Assembly (NCBI RefSeq): GCF_000934725.1
Contig: NZ_JYNS01000004.1
Coordinates: 124,001 to 188,000 of the forward strand
Length of the DNA: 64,000 nt
Direction: 5' to 3'
Source of the DNA: Methyloterricola oryzae
Lineage (GTDB): Bacteria; Pseudomonadota; Gammaproteobacteria; Methylococcales; Methylococcaceae
Shown here: positions 1 through 10,217 of the stretch, one piece after another
How the letters are laid out: every line of letters begins with the position of its first letter
How positions within the stretch are numbered: the stretch's first letter is position 1
The notes under the pieces: generated by a model
The model's input: the letters and a program-made list of their open reading frames with translations, nothing else
Databases searched by the model: none
What the model was told of the DNA's origin: nothing
Position numbers and translations under genes: made by a program

Positions 1-3000
1 GGGTGCGCCCGGACCGTACCTGCAAGGCCGGCATCGAATCCGCCGCCAAGCTCTCCGCGGCAGTCGGCCTGGGCGCCCCGGTCGTATCGGTATCCGGCAA
101 GCTGAGCTGCTTCAGGTCCAACTTGAGCAAGGGGTAGCCGAATTGTGGCGCCTTCAGCAGGATATCGCCCTGCGCCATGGCGCCGTCGACCGAGCCTTTC
201 CAGTCGCTGCCCTCTTGCGTCATCTCCAGGCTCAAGGGGCCCAGCCGCCTGCCGTCCCAGCGCAGGTCATCGGTCTGCACGCTGACGCTCTTGAGCAAAC
301 CGGTGGGAGGGCCGCGGCGGCTGATTCGAGCCAAGGCATCCTTCCAGGCCGCAGCGTCCAACTCCCCCAAGCGGGCACGCAGCCGAAGGCCGGCGGAACG
401 GGAAGGCTTACCCGTGACCCGACCTACCAGGATGTCGCCCCCGCCGAAGTCATAACGGCCGTCATGTTCGTCGAACCACAGATCCGCCAGGCCCTCGGCG
501 CCATAAACGATCCGCATCGGCAGATCTTCGCCGCTGGGAAAAGCCAGTTCCAGCCGCAGGCTGCGCTGCAATGCGCCAGGCTTGCCGATGGGTGCCGGCA
601 ACAACACCGCCAGGCCGTCCAACCCAGATTCCAGCGCTATCCGCATGGGCTCGCCGGCAGGCGCCAGTTCCTTGGGAATATCCGCCACCAGCCTGTAGGC
701 GCTCGCACCCTTCAGGTAGTCCTCGACATGAGCGGCAGGTGCCAGCCGGTCGAGTTCTTCGACCCCGGCTTTCCCCTTTAATTCCACGCGGATGGCATCA
801 CCCGCCTCACCGACCCCCAGGCTGACCGGACTCCCGAGTAGCGCGCCCTTTACCCCATCCGCAGACAATCCCGTTTCGCTGAACTTTAGAGCACCGCTCA
901 TCTGGCGTATGCCGATGTTCAGATCCGGGAATTCCATCAAGGCATTTTTGAATGCCGCCTTGCCGTCCACCCGGACCTCGTCCCGGTCGCTGGGCAGATA
1001 GACGCTCAGTTTCAGATCGATGTCGGTCGGGCCACTCGGCTCCGTGTACTTGAATACCCGATGCGGAATCTGCCGCAATGGGGTCTTTTCCAGGAACTCC
1101 AAGGACTTGCGCACATCGGTCTGGATGTCACCGGAGATGAGCAGCCAGGGGTCCAGGTCGAAATCCCCGGCATGGGCTCGGGCGTTTTGCACCTGGACGC
1201 CGCCGACCTCGACAGCGCGGGCGGTGATATCCATTCCGGCTCGCTGGAAATCAAGCTGGCCGCTCAGTCCTTGCGCCGGCGGCCAGTCTGGGTGGAACAT
1301 CAGCTCAACGTTCTCCAACTGGGCCCGGGCCTGAAACACACCTTCCCCGCCTCGAAACGGAAAAGCCGCGAGGGGCCCCCGCAGCAGCACGTCCGCCGTT
1401 TCGATACGGCCGCTGGAGAAAGCGCCCCGCAGCCAGCGCGCGGTATTATCCGGCATGGCGGACAAGGGCAGATAGTCGCGCAAGCGACGGGCATCCACGT
1501 CGTAAAGCCGCGCCTGCAAATCCACGAAAGGCGGTCCGCCTACTGACGGTATTTGCACCTGACCCGATGCGGTCCCATGCAGCCCTGGCGCCTTCAGCCC
1601 AAACACGGGGAGGTCCAGGCGCAGGCCATCTTCCTCGCGCTCCCACCGCCAGCGGGCTTCCAGTGTCTCCAGGGCGACAGGATGCGGCCATAGGCGGGGC
1701 GCACCGACCTCTCCGAAAGCCAGGGCGATGCTGCCCAGACCGCGCCGATCGCTGCCGCAGACCCGACCCCGCAGGGGGCCAGCACCGGGCAACGCCCCCC
1801 GGGGGTGAACCATCAGATCCCGGAAGCCGCCGCAAAATCCGAAGCGTCCGCCGCCATTCAGGCCGACCACGAGCTCAGGCTGGGTGATGACGCCGGCAGG
1901 CTGCATATCGTCGAGGGCCTTGCGCAACGCACCAGGCGGCAGGGCTTTGCCGAAAAGAAGCACGTCCTCCAGCCTCAGATCCGAAGCCGCGGCGCGCAGG
2001 ACGGAAGCACCGGCAGCGTCCACATCCAGGGCCACGGCCAGGTCGACGGGAGGACCGCGCTGTCCTCCCTGCTCGAGGCTCAGCCCGCTGAAGGCCAGTT
2101 CCCATCCCCGACCGCTGCGCTCCCAGACGAAGCGGCTGGCAAAGCCATCCAGGGAAACCTGCGACCCAGGAAGCTCGCTGCCGCCGGCAAAGCCGAACAC
2201 GGGCCTCGCCAGTTCCATCCGGCCGCGCGCACTGGCCAGTGCTCCCGACGCCCACTGCCCCCAGAGTTCCAGATCGCCGATGCCAGCGTGAAGGGCAACC
2301 TGCTCCGGGAACAAGCCGGCGAGGGGCGTGCCGAATTGGAGGTCGGAAGCCTTCAGGTAGACCGCCCCCCGCCAGTTCGATGGCTCAATGGCCGGTCCAC
2401 TCAGATCGGCCGCCAGCGCGATACGGCTGCCGAGATCCGGCGCCAGCCGCAGGAGTGCGCTCACGCGGTGATGGGCCTCGCGGCTGCGCCAACTGAGATT
2501 CAGGCGCCCCAGCGGCAGGGGCGCCGGGACATGGGGCGCGCGCCAGGCCAGATCGATGTCGCGCAGCGCCAGACGCTCCAGGGGATAAAGCCAGAGGGGA
2601 CTCTCGTCGCCCGAACCCAGACCGGCGATGCCGAATGAACCGTCCGCGCCCCGCTCCAGCAGGACTTTCGCTTCCTCGAGACGCAGGCTGGTGAGAACGG
2701 GGCTGCGTTGCAGCAGGCTTTGCACCAGGCTCACGCCCAGGCCCACCTTGTTGAGGCGCAGCACTTCCAGGCCGGTGGAACGGGAAACCACGGAAAGATC
2801 GCGTAAAACGAGTTGCGGCTCCAGCCCCAGCATGCGCGCGGACAGGGTTCCGATGCGCACGGTGGCACCCAGCCGTTCGCTTGCCTGGGATTGCAACTGT
2901 TCCCGAAAACGCGAGACTTCCGGCAGCAGCCAGAAGCGCAGCACGCTCAGCGCCAGCGCACTCCCCACCAAGGTCGCAAACAAGGCATACCGCGCAGCAC

Positions 3001-3025
3001 GACTGACATGGCGGACAATTTTCAA
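1..3025 (-). CDS. yhdP: YhdP/AsmA-like intermembrane lipid transport protein, partial (C-terminus outside window)
   Basis: An open frame runs leftward from about 3025 to the window edge without a stop, giving about 1008 residues; family members are about 1270 residues, so the C-terminal quarter is missing. The N-terminus has one membrane anchor (about residues 9-30, ARYALFATLVGSALALSVL) followed by a long beta-rich AsmA-like region with phrases such as LERLALRDIDLAW. An in-frame stop at 3049-3047 and the lack of ATG or GTG ahead of the anchor make TTG at 3025 the best start; no clear ribosome binding site is visible. The E. coli homologue is an inner-membrane-anchored periplasmic bridge that moves phospholipids to the outer membrane with TamB and YdbH. 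It starts 10 bases after the rng stop, the usual gammaproteobacterial rng-yhdP arrangement. Family assignment is firm; the start is less so. Confidence 0.85.
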   Translation of the reverse strand, partial: MKIVRHVSRAARYALFATLVGSALALSVLRFWLLPEVSRFREQLQSQASERLGATVRIGTLSARMLGLEPQLVLRDLSVVSRSTGLEVLRLNKVGLGVSLVQSLLQRSPVLTSLRLEEAKVLLERGADGSFGIAGLGSGDESPLWLYPLERLALRDIDLAWRAPHVPAPLPLGRLNLSWRSREAHHRVSALLRLAPDLGSRIALAADLSGPAIEPSNWRGAVYLKASDLQFGTPLAGLFPEQVALHAGIGDLELWGQWASGALASARGRMELARPVFGFAGGSELPGSQVSLDGFASRFVWERSGRGWELAFSGLSLEQGGQRGPPVDLAVALDVDAAGASVLRAAASDLRLEDVLLFGKALPPGALRKALDDMQPAGVITQPELVVGLNGGGRFGFCGGFRDLMVHPRGALPGAGPLRGRVCGSDRRGLGSIALAFGEVGAPRLWPHPVALETLEARWRWEREEDGLRLDLPVFGLKAPGLHGTASGQVQIPSVGGPPFVDLQARLYDVDARRLRDYLPLSAMPDNTARWLRGAFSSGRIETADVLLRGPLAAFPFRGGEGVFQARAQLENVELMFHPDWPPAQGLSGQLDFQRAGMDITARAVEVGGVQVQNARAHAGDFDLDPWLLISGDIQTDVRKSLEFLEKTPLRQIPHRVFKYTEPSGPTDIDLKLSVYLPSDRDEVRVDGKAAFKNALMEFPDLNIGIRQMSGALKFSETGLSADGVKGALLGSPVSLGVGEAGDAIRVELKGKAGVEELDRLAPAAHVEDYLKGASAYRLVADIPKELAPAGEPMRIALESGLDGLAVLLPAPIGKPGALQRSLRLELAFPSGEDLPMRIVYGAEGLADLWFDEHDGRYDFGGGDILVGRVTGKPSRSAGLRLRARLGELDAAAWKDALARISRRGPPTGLLKSVSVQTDDLRWDGRRLGPLSLEMTQEGSDWKGSVDGAMAQGDILLKAPQFGYPLLKLDLKQLSLPDTDTTGAPRPTAAESLAADSMPALQVRSGRT

Positions 3026-3035
3026 GGAGCCGGGT

Positions 3036-4490
3036 CTACAAGAGGACTACGTCGTACTGCTCCTGGGAATACTGGGATTCGGCGCGGAACTTGACGTTCA
3101 CGCCGAGGAACTGCTCCAGTTCGGAAAGCATGTCTGCCTCCTCGTCGAGCAGACGTTCCACCACTTCATTGGAGGCCAGCACCAGGAGTTCCTGGACGTT
3201 ATATTGCCTCACTTCGCGGATGATTTCGCGGAAAATCTCAAGGCAGGTGGTCTCGGGGGTTTTCAGCACCCCGCGCCCGCCGCAGCAGGGGCATGGCTCG
3301 CAGAGTATGTGCTCCAGGCTCTCGCGGGTGCGCTTGCGGGTCATCTCCACCAGGCCCAGGCTGGACACCTCGCTGATGGTGTTCTTGGCGTGGTCCTTTT
3401 CCAGACTCTTTTCCAGGGCCTGGAGCACCTGCTGCTTGTGCTCCTCGTCCTGCATGTCGATGAAATCGATGATGATGATTCCACCCAGATTGCGCAGGCG
3501 CAGCTGCCGGGCGATGGCCTGGGCCGCTTCCAGGTTGGTCTTGAAGATGGTCTCTTCCAGATTGCGCCCGCCGACGAAGGCGCCGGTGTTCACATCCACC
3601 GTGGTCATGGCTTCGGTCTGGTCGAAGATCATGTAGCCGCCGGATTTCAGCACCACCCGGCGCTCCAAGGCGCGCTGGATCTCCTCTTCCACGGCGTACA
3701 GGTCGAACAGCGGACGTTCGCCGGAGTAATGCTCGATCAAGGGCACGGTCTCGGGCACGAACTCCTTGGCGAACTTGTGCATTCGCGTATAGGTTTCCCG
3801 TGAGTCAACCCGGATCTTCTCCACCTTGGAACGGTGCAGATCGCGCAGCACCCGCATGGGCAAAGGCAGGTCCTCGTGCAGCAGGGTCTTCACCCGCACC
3901 GTCTTGATGCGCTGGGCCACCGAATTCCACAGCTTCTGCAGGAACAGCATGTCCGAGCGCAGTGCAGCTTCGTCGACGCCTTCCGCAGCGGTACGCGCGA
4001 TGAAGCCGCCCGTTGCATGGTCGCGTTGAAAGGCTTCCACGCAGGCCCGAAGCCGCATGCGCTCGGACTCGCACTCGATGCGCTGGGACACGCCGCTGAC
4101 CTTGGCATAGGGCATGTATACCTGGTACACGGAGGGTATGGAGATTTCCGTGGTCAGCCGCGCCCCCTTGGTGCCGATGGGATCCTTCACCACCTGCACC
4201 ACCACGTCCTGGCCCTCCCGAAAGGCCAGTTCGATCTCCTCGTTGACCGCCTTCTCGCGGTCTGCGGCGTTGAGGTCCGACACATGCAGGAATGCGGCGC
4301 GCTCGAGGCCGATATCCACGAACACCGCCTGCATTCCGGGCAGCACGCGGCAAATGCGGCCCTTGTAGATGTTGCCCACTAGGCCACGGCGGCGCAGCCG
4401 CTCGATCAGCACCTCCTGCAAGACGCCGTTTTCGACGATGGCGACGCGGATCTCGGGCGGCGTTACATTGATCAGGATCTCATCGCTCAT
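3036..4490 (-). CDS. rng: Ribonuclease G
   Basis: The product is 484 residues (E. coli RNase G is 489). It is an RNase E/G-family endoribonuclease that matures the 5' end of 16S rRNA and degrades some mRNAs. An N-terminal S1 RNA-binding domain (about residues 40-125, GNIYKGRICRVLPGMQAVFVDIG in part) is followed by the catalytic core. The core holds DVNTGAF and IIIIDFIDM, which carry the metal-binding aspartates, and the zinc-link cysteines CPCCGGRG. The long arginine-rich scaffold of RNase E is absent, so this is G rather than E. I chose ATG at 4490 (MSDEILINV) rather than the upstream ATG at 4517, because it matches family N-termini; the start lies inside the end of maf by 11 bases, suggesting translational coupling. 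Confidence 0.95.
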   Translation of the reverse strand: MSDEILINVTPPEIRVAIVENGVLQEVLIERLRRRGLVGNIYKGRICRVLPGMQAVFVDIGLERAAFLHVSDLNAADREKAVNEEIELAFREGQDVVVQVVKDPIGTKGARLTTEISIPSVYQVYMPYAKVSGVSQRIECESERMRLRACVEAFQRDHATGGFIARTAAEGVDEAALRSDMLFLQKLWNSVAQRIKTVRVKTLLHEDLPLPMRVLRDLHRSKVEKIRVDSRETYTRMHKFAKEFVPETVPLIEHYSGERPLFDLYAVEEEIQRALERRVVLKSGGYMIFDQTEAMTTVDVNTGAFVGGRNLEETIFKTNLEAAQAIARQLRLRNLGGIIIIDFIDMQDEEHKQQVLQALEKSLEKDHAKNTISEVSSLGLVEMTRKRTRESLEHILCEPCPCCGGRGVLKTPETTCLEIFREIIREVRQYNVQELLVLASNEVVERLLDEEADMLSELEQFLGVNVKFRAESQYSQEQYDVVLL

Positions 4491-5088
4491 CGCGGCACTG
4501 ACTCTCCCCGAACACATCGATTCCCACCCGGCTCAGCAATTCCGCGGTCTCGTAAACCGGCAGTCCCATCACGCCGGAAAAGCTGCCTTCCAGGCGGGCG
4601 ATGAAAACGGCCCCCAGACCCTGAATGGCGTAGGCCCCCGCCTTGTCCGCGGGCTCCCCTGTATTCCAGTAGGCGCTGATCTCCGCATCGCGCAACGCAC
4701 GGAAATACACCCTGCTTTCGCTCATGGCCTGCCAGTGCTGCTCCCCGAAACGCAGGGACACCCCGCTGAGGACGCGGTGCTCGCGGCCCGCGAGGCGTTT
4801 GAGCATGGCCTCGCCATGCTCGCGATCCCGCGGTTTGCCCAGCACCTCGCCATCGAGCACCACCTCGGTATCCGCTCCCAGCACCGGGAGCGCCGCAGCG
4901 CCCTCGCACTGGCCCTGCAAGGACTTCTCCGCCGCCACGCGCGCCACGTAGACCTCTGCCGGCTCGCCCAACCTCGGCGTCTCGTCCACTTCCACGTCGA
5001 CAGCCTCGAAAGGAATGGCGAGCTGCGCCAACAGTTCGCGCCGCCGAGGCGAGGTGGAAGCCAGGATGATGCGGGGAGACGGTGACAT
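4480..5088 (-). CDS. maf: Maf-family nucleoside triphosphate pyrophosphatase (YhdE type)
   Basis: This 202-residue Maf/Ham1-fold protein has the N-terminal signature ASTSPRRRELLAQL, the central LGADTEVVLDGEVLGKP and the late DKAGAYAIQGLG motif. Family members hydrolyse non-canonical or canonical nucleotides to the monophosphate plus pyrophosphate; the YhdE subgroup prefers dTTP/UTP. Similarity across the middle and C-terminus looks closer to YhdE than to YceF. Its ATG shares one base with the rlmH stop (TGATG), and its 3' end overlaps the start of rng, so rlmH-maf-rng-yhdP reads as one coupled operon. Confidence 0.92.
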   Translation of the reverse strand: MSPSPRIILASTSPRRRELLAQLAIPFEAVDVEVDETPRLGEPAEVYVARVAAEKSLQGQCEGAAALPVLGADTEVVLDGEVLGKPRDREHGEAMLKRLAGREHRVLSGVSLRFGEQHWQAMSESRVYFRALRDAEISAYWNTGEPADKAGAYAIQGLGAVFIARLEGSFSGVMGLPVYETAELLSRVGIDVFGESQCRDER

Positions 5089-5555
5089 CAGCGGTGGTAG
5101 GGGTGATTGTTGAGAATGCTCCAGGCGCGGTACAACTGCTCAGCCACCACGACGCGCACCAGGGGATGTGGCAGCGTCAGGGCCGAAAGCCGCCAGCGCT
5201 GCCGCGCCCGCTGCAGGCAGCCGGGCGACAAGCCCTCGGGGCCGCCGACCATCAGCGACACATTCTGACCCTCGCGCAGCCAGCGAGCCAGCACTTGAGA
5301 CAGCTCCGGCGTACTCCACTCCTCGCCGCTCAGGTCCAGGGCCACGGCGTGATGGCCGGGCGGGATCGCCTCCAGCATGCGCTTGCCCTCATCTTCCATG
5401 GCCCGCGCCAGATCAGCATTCTTGCCGCGCACCCCGGGGGCGATTTCACGCAGCTTGAGTTCGCACTCGCGGGGCAGGCGTTTGGCGAATTCGCCGTACC
5501 CGGTCTCGACCCAGTCCGGCATGCGATTACCCACGCAAACCAGTTGGATCTGCAT
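5088..5555 (-). CDS. rlmH: 23S rRNA pseudouridine(1915)-N3-methyltransferase RlmH
   Basis: The product is 155 residues, the standard length. This SPOUT-class methyltransferase uses S-adenosylmethionine to methylate pseudouridine 1915 in helix 69 of 23S rRNA. The knot motif GGPEGL is at residues 104-109 and the conserved C-terminal [13 protein letters not shown] is present. In many gammaproteobacteria it is preceded by nadD and rsfS; here the upstream neighbour is nadA, while nadD is 57 kb away and rsfS is not in the window. The stop overlaps the start of maf by one base. Confidence 0.96.
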   Translation of the reverse strand: MQIQLVCVGNRMPDWVETGYGEFAKRLPRECELKLREIAPGVRGKNADLARAMEDEGKRMLEAIPPGHHAVALDLSGEEWSTPELSQVLARWLREGQNVSLMVGGPEGLSPGCLQRARQRWRLSALTLPHPLVRVVVAEQLYRAWSILNNHPYHR

Positions 5556-5574
5556 TCGTTAATGCCCGACGGGA

Positions 5575-6672
5575 TCAGGCCAGCGAAAGCATATTCTCCA
5601 GCGCCTTGCGCGCCTCCAGTTTGTCCGCCTCGGGCACGCGAATGGGGTTGACCACGCGCCCCGCCACCAGGTTCTCCAGAACCCAGGCCAAGTGCTGCGG
5701 ATCGGTGCGGAACATGGTGGAGCACATGCACACCGTCGGCGACATGAAATGCACGCTCTTGCCCTGCCCCTTCACCTCGTCGCGCAGGCGGTTTACCAGA
5801 TTCAGCTCGGTCGCCACCAGCCAGCGGGTCTGCGGCGGCGCCTCGCGCACGGTCTTCAAAATGTACTCGGTGGAACCGATGTAATCAGACTTCTGGCATA
5901 CCTCGAAGCAGGCCTCCGGGTGGGAAATCACCAGGGTGTCCGGGTAGGTCTCCTTGAAGCGGTCGATGTGCTGCGGCTGGAACATCTGGTGCACCGAACA
6001 GAAGCCCTTCCAGAGGATGATGCGAGCCTTCTCGATTTCTTCGCGGCTCAGGCCGCCCATGGGTTTGCCGAAATCCCACACCACCATTTCTTCCAGGGGG
6101 ATACCCATACGGTAGCCAGTGTTGCGGCCCAGGTGCTGGTCGGGGAAGAACAGCACTTTCTCGCGCCTCGAGAAACTCCAATCGAGGATGGCCTTGGCGT
6201 TGCTGGAGGTGCAGACGATGCCGCCGTGACGGCCGCAGAAGGCCTTGAGGTCCGCCGCGGAATTGATGTAGGTGACTGGCGTCACCTTGGCGTCAGGGTC
6301 CAGCACCTCGGCCAATTCCTTCCAGCAGCGCTCCACGTTCTGCAGATTGGCCATGTCCGCCATGGAACAGCCGGCGGCCATGTCCGGCAGGATGGCGATC
6401 TGCTCGGGGCGCGAGAGGATATCCGCCACCTCGGCCATGAAGTGCACGCCACAGAACACGATGTATTCCGCGTCGGACTGGGCCGCCATGCGCGACAGCT
6501 TGAGGGAGTCGCCGGTGAAATCGGCGTGCTGGAACACTTCGTCGCGCTGATAGTGGTGTCCCAGGATCACGCAACGGGAACCCAGCGCTTTCTTCGCGGC
6601 GCGGATCCTGGCGTCGCAGTCTGCATCATCCAGCAGGGCGAAATCCTGAATGTCTAAGGCAACGGCGTTCAT
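5575..6672 (-). CDS. nadA: Quinolinate synthase A
   Basis: NadA condenses iminoaspartate with dihydroxyacetone phosphate to quinolinate in de novo NAD synthesis, using a [4Fe-4S] cluster. The sequence carries the family motifs GHHYQRDEVFQHADFTGDS and IVFCGVHFMAEVADIL, the substrate-site HPEACFEVC, and SPTVCMCSTM near the C-terminus; these contribute the three cluster cysteines. The length is 365 residues from ATG 6672. A GTG four codons upstream (6684) is an alternative start, and neither has a strong Shine-Dalgarno sequence. The gene starts a leftward run ending in yhdP, with rlmH 20 bases after its stop. Confidence 0.95.
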   Translation of the reverse strand: MNAVALDIQDFALLDDADCDARIRAAKKALGSRCVILGHHYQRDEVFQHADFTGDSLKLSRMAAQSDAEYIVFCGVHFMAEVADILSRPEQIAILPDMAAGCSMADMANLQNVERCWKELAEVLDPDAKVTPVTYINSAADLKAFCGRHGGIVCTSSNAKAILDWSFSRREKVLFFPDQHLGRNTGYRMGIPLEEMVVWDFGKPMGGLSREEIEKARIILWKGFCSVHQMFQPQHIDRFKETYPDTLVISHPEACFEVCQKSDYIGSTEYILKTVREAPPQTRWLVATELNLVNRLRDEVKGQGKSVHFMSPTVCMCSTMFRTDPQHLAWVLENLVAGRVVNPIRVPEADKLEARKALENMLSLA

Positions 6673-6804
6673 CGATACAGCCACTCGATTGGGATAGGTT
6701 GGGAGGATAGCATGGGCAGCCGCGTCGTCGTCACGGCTGCCCGTTGGACAGGAAGATCAAGGGTAAGTGCCGCCCGGAGGGCGTTCCAGGAACAGAAGGC
6801 CAAC

Positions 6805-8595
6805 TCAAGCCTTTTCCGCCGTCTCCGGGTTGGGCTTGCGCAGGCGGATGCCCAGTTCGCGCAACTGCGCGTCGGTGACCTGAGCCGGCGCGTCGATGAG
6901 CGGGCACCAAGCCGACTGGGTCTTGGGAAATGCCATGACTTCGCGGATGGAGTTCGCGCCGCTCATGAGCATCACCAAGCGGTCCAGGCCGAAGGCCAGC
7001 CCCCCGTGGGGAGGTGCGCCGTACTTCAGGGCGGTGAGCAGGAAGCCGAACTTCTGCTGCGCTTCCTCCTCGCCGATGCCCAACAGGTCGAACACCGCGC
7101 TTTGCATGTCGGTACGGAAGATACGGACGGAGCCGCCTCCAATCTCGGTGCCGTTCAGCACCATATCGTAGGCGCGGGACAGGGCCTGGCCGGGATTGGC
7201 CACCAACTCCTCCTGGCTGCACTTGGGCGCCGTGAAGGGGTGGTGCAAGGCCGACCAGCGCTGCTGCTTTTCGTCCCATTCGAACATGGGAAAGTCCGTC
7301 ACCCACAGCGGCTGCCAGCCCGGCTGCACCAGGCCGCGGTCCTGGCCCAACTTGATGCGCAGGGCGCCCATGGCCTCGTTGACCACCCGCGCCTTGTCCG
7401 CCCCGAAGAAGACCAGGTCGCCGGTCTCGGCCTCGGTGCGGTCGAGAATGGCGCGCACCACGTCCTCGGGCAGGAACTTGAGGATGGGCGACTGCAGGCC
7501 GTCCATGCCCTGGCTGCGGTCATTGACCTTGATGTAGGCCAGGCCCTTGGCGCCATAGATGGCGACGAACTGGGCCAGATCATCCAGTTCCTTGCGCGAA
7601 AGATCGCAGCCCTTGGGCAGCTTGAGCGCCGCCACCCGGCCTTGCGGATCGGCGGCGGGGCCGGCGAATACCTTGAATTCCACCCCAGCCATCAGGTCCG
7701 CCACATCCACCAGTTCCAGCGGAATGCGCAGGTCCGGCTTGTCGGACCCGTAGCGGCGCATGGCCTCCGCGTAGGTCATGCGGATGAAGGGCTGCGGCAG
7801 GGCCACGTCCAGCACCTCGCCGAACAAGTCGCGGATCATGTCCTCCATCAAGTACGTGATCTGCTCCTCGTTCATGAACGAGGTCTCGATATCCAACTGG
7901 GTGAATTCCGGCTGGCGGTCTGCGCGCAGGTCCTCGTCGCGGAAACAACGCACCACCTGGTAATAGCGGTCCATGCCGGAGATCATCAGCAGCTGCTTGT
8001 ACAACTGCGGCGACTGCGGCAGCGCGAAGAAAGCGTTCTCGTGGGTGCGGCTGGGCACCAAGTAGTCGCGCGCGCCTTCCGGGGTGGCCTTGGTCAGGAA
8101 CGGGGTCTCGATCTCGTAGAAACCGTGATGATCCAGGAAATTGCGCAGGAAGCGGATGATGTCGCGGCGCATCTTCATGCGCTGCTGCATCAAGGGGCGG
8201 CGCAGGTCGATGTAGCGGAAGCGCAACCGCGTCTCCTCGTTGACCTCGATCTCACTCTCCACCGGAAACGGCGGGGTCTCCGCCTTGTTGAGAATCTCCA
8301 GGGCGGTGCCGAACACCTCGATGGCGCCGGTGGGCATGTTGGCGTTCTCGGTGCCGGCGGGGCGGCGGCGCACCTTGCCGTGCACCCTCAGCACATACTC
8401 GCTGCGCACCGACTCGGCGGTGTGGAAAGCCTCAGGCTGGTCCGGGTCGAACACCACCTGCACCAGGCCTTCCCGGTCCCTCAGGTCGATGAAGATCACG
8501 CCGCCATGATCGCGCCGCCGGTGCGCCCAGCCGCACAGATCGACTTCCTGGTCCAGATGGGCTTCGTTGAGTTCCCCGCACTTGTGGCTGCGCAT
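6805..8595 (-). CDS. aspS: Aspartyl-tRNA synthetase
   Basis: The product is 596 residues (E. coli 590) from ATG 8595 (MRSHKCGEL). The open frame continues upstream to 8829, but that lysine/arginine/serine-rich stretch is the antisense of the fmdB-like gene's tail and is not family-like. An OB-fold anticodon-binding domain comes first ([20 protein letters not shown]). The class II core follows, with motif 2 [20 protein letters not shown], the bacterial GAD insertion, and motif 3 GLAFGLDRL. It charges tRNA-Asp; whether it is discriminating or also charges tRNA-Asn cannot be settled here. The gene follows the zinc-ribbon gene at 8977-8678, the usual fmdB-aspS neighbourhood. Confidence 0.97.
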   Translation of the reverse strand: MRSHKCGELNEAHLDQEVDLCGWAHRRRDHGGVIFIDLRDREGLVQVVFDPDQPEAFHTAESVRSEYVLRVHGKVRRRPAGTENANMPTGAIEVFGTALEILNKAETPPFPVESEIEVNEETRLRFRYIDLRRPLMQQRMKMRRDIIRFLRNFLDHHGFYEIETPFLTKATPEGARDYLVPSRTHENAFFALPQSPQLYKQLLMISGMDRYYQVVRCFRDEDLRADRQPEFTQLDIETSFMNEEQITYLMEDMIRDLFGEVLDVALPQPFIRMTYAEAMRRYGSDKPDLRIPLELVDVADLMAGVEFKVFAGPAADPQGRVAALKLPKGCDLSRKELDDLAQFVAIYGAKGLAYIKVNDRSQGMDGLQSPILKFLPEDVVRAILDRTEAETGDLVFFGADKARVVNEAMGALRIKLGQDRGLVQPGWQPLWVTDFPMFEWDEKQQRWSALHHPFTAPKCSQEELVANPGQALSRAYDMVLNGTEIGGGSVRIFRTDMQSAVFDLLGIGEEEAQQKFGFLLTALKYGAPPHGGLAFGLDRLVMLMSGANSIREVMAFPKTQSAWCPLIDAPAQVTDAQLRELGIRLRKPNPETAEKA

Positions 8596-8677
8596 AGTCG
8601 GTCTCTGATCTGAGGGTGAAAAACCGAAAAATATACCGTCTACTGCAGCTTCCGTGCAAGGCGAAGGATCGAAATCC

Positions 8678-8977
8678 TCAATCGGCGGTCGTGGACTTGC
8701 TGCCTTCGCTGGACGCCGCCGGCTTGCTTTCGGACTTGCTATCCGATTTTTTCTCCGACTTGCCGTCTCCGGCCAGGTTCTTTTTTTTGTCCTTGCTGCC
8801 CTTGAAGTCGGTTTCATACCAGCCGCCACCCTTGAGCCGGAATCCCGCAGCGGAAACCAGTTTGCTCAGTTCCTCCTTGCCGCACTCGGGGCAGAACCGC
8901 AAAGGCTCCTCGCTGATCTTCTGGATGACTTCCAGTTCGTGTCCGCAGGCCTTGCACTGGTACTCGTAAATTGGCAT
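8678..8977 (-). CDS. FmdB-family zinc-ribbon protein
   Basis: This 99-residue protein has the N-terminal signature [12 protein letters not shown] and a zinc ribbon formed by Cys8, Cys11, Cys29 and Cys32. A glycine-rich WYETDF segment and a low-complexity Lys/Ser/Asp tail follow. The family is usually called FmdB-type putative regulatory protein, but its biochemical role is not known. It sits just upstream of aspS in the same direction, as in many proteobacteria, and is divergent from pyrC across 128 bases. Confidence 0.88.
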   Translation of the reverse strand: MPIYEYQCKACGHELEVIQKISEEPLRFCPECGKEELSKLVSAAGFRLKGGGWYETDFKGSKDKKKNLAGDGKSEKKSDSKSESKPAASSEGSKSTTAD

Positions 8978-9105
8978 TGCTCGATACTCCCGAAGATTTT
9001 GACTCGTTGATTCTTACTGTGGCCGCTTCACTGCTTTTTCAAGACCCGCAAGGACACGCCAGATGCTAAGATGCCGCCCTCGACCGCCACCTTGACCCGG
9101 CCGCC

Positions 9106-10134
9106 ATGCAGCACATCACCCTGATCCGTCCCGACGATTGGCACCTGCACCTGCGCGACGGCGACGCGCTGAGCACCACCGTGCCTCACACCGCACGCCA
9201 GTTCGCGCGCGCCATCGTCATGCCCAATTTGACACCGCCGGTCACCACAGTGGAGGCCGCCCTCGCCTATCGCCAGCGTATCCTGGCCGCGGTACCGGCC
9301 GACCTAAACTTCGAGCCGCTGACGAGCCTGTATCTCACGCCGGCGACCACTCGGGATGAAGTGGCCCGCGCCGCCGAATGCCCTCATGTTCACGCCTTCA
9401 AACTCTACCCGGCCGGTGCCACCACCCATTCTGAGGCAGGCGTCGGCGACCTCAAAGGAATCTACCCGGTGCTGGAAGCAATGGAGCATTTACGAGTTCC
9501 GCTGCTGGTGCACGGCGAAGTGACCGACCCCGGCACCGACATCTTCGATCGCGAGCGGCTGTTCATCGAGCGCGAACTAGCGCCCATGGCCGAACGTTTT
9601 CCGGGCCTGCGCCTGGTGCTGGAGCATGTGACCACCCGGGAGGGTATCGATTTCGTCCGCTCCCGCCCCCAACTGGCAGGCACCCTCACCGCCCACCATC
9701 TGCTCTACAACCGCAACGCTCTCTTGGCGGGCGGTGTTCGACCTCATTATTTCTGCCTGCCGGTACTCAAGCGCGAAACACACCGCCAGGCCCTGCTGGA
9801 AGCCGCCACCAGCGGGAATCCGCAGTTCTTCCTGGGCACCGACAGCGCGCCCCATGCCCAATCCCGCAAGGAGACCGCCTGCGGCTGCGCCGGCTGCTAC
9901 ACGGCCCACGCCGCCATGGAGTTGTACGCGGAAGCTTTCGACAGCGTGGGGCGCCTGCATCGTCTCGAATCCTTCGCCAGCCTCAACGGCCCGAGATTCT
10001 ATGGGCTGGAACCGAACCGGGGCACCGTCACCCTGACCCGGCAGGCCTGGACGGCACCCGAGACTTACCCCTTGGGTTCCGAGTCATTGGTGCCGCTGCG
10101 GGCCGGCGAGAGCATCGCCTGGAAACTGGCCTAG
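9106..10134 (+). CDS. pyrC: Dihydroorotase, type II
   Basis: The product is 342 residues (E. coli PyrC is 348). It catalyses reversible cyclisation of carbamoyl aspartate to dihydroorotate in pyrimidine synthesis. Metal ligands are visible: His13 and His15 in WHLHLRDG, the carbamylated lysine in [12 protein letters not shown], histidines in LVHGEV and LEHVTT, and the aspartate in GTDSAPH. The ACGCAGCYT segment after it is typical of the E. coli-type enzyme. The gene stands alone between divergent fmdB-like and convergent mlaA genes, so it should have its own promoter; I could not fix a convincing -35/-10 pair. Confidence 0.96.
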   Translation: MQHITLIRPDDWHLHLRDGDALSTTVPHTARQFARAIVMPNLTPPVTTVEAALAYRQRILAAVPADLNFEPLTSLYLTPATTRDEVARAAECPHVHAFKLYPAGATTHSEAGVGDLKGIYPVLEAMEHLRVPLLVHGEVTDPGTDIFDRERLFIERELAPMAERFPGLRLVLEHVTTREGIDFVRSRPQLAGTLTAHHLLYNRNALLAGGVRPHYFCLPVLKRETHRQALLEAATSGNPQFFLGTDSAPHAQSRKETACGCAGCYTAHAAMELYAEAFDSVGRLHRLESFASLNGPRFYGLEPNRGTVTLTRQAWTAPETYPLGSESLVPLRAGESIAWKLA

Positions 10135-10154
10135 CCAGGGCCTCCCGCAGAATG

Positions 10155-10187
10155 CAAAAGCCCGCAACCGGTCCCCCGGTCGCGGGC
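10155..10187 (-). terminator. Rho-independent terminator for mlaA
   Basis: An interrupted GC-rich inverted repeat (GCCCGC, ACCGG, short loop, CCGGT, GCGGGC) at 10160-10187 lies between the convergent ends of pyrC and mlaA. Read leftward, the hairpin is followed by TTTTG at 10159-10155, as expected of an intrinsic terminator for mlaA. It has no long T run in the pyrC direction but may serve both genes. Confidence 0.65.
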
Positions 10188-10217
10188 CCTTGAGCCTCCG
10201 TCAGGGAGGCGTGAACC

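Noticed and set aside
143-2638. Several plus-strand frames of 80-280 codons across 1-3000
   Set aside because: They are shadows of the leftward yhdP gene, whose frame has no stop in the window. Their composition is not protein-like.
8596-8829. In-frame N-terminal extension of aspS
   Set aside because: It overlaps the fmdB-like coding region and begins well before the conserved MRSHKCGEL start.
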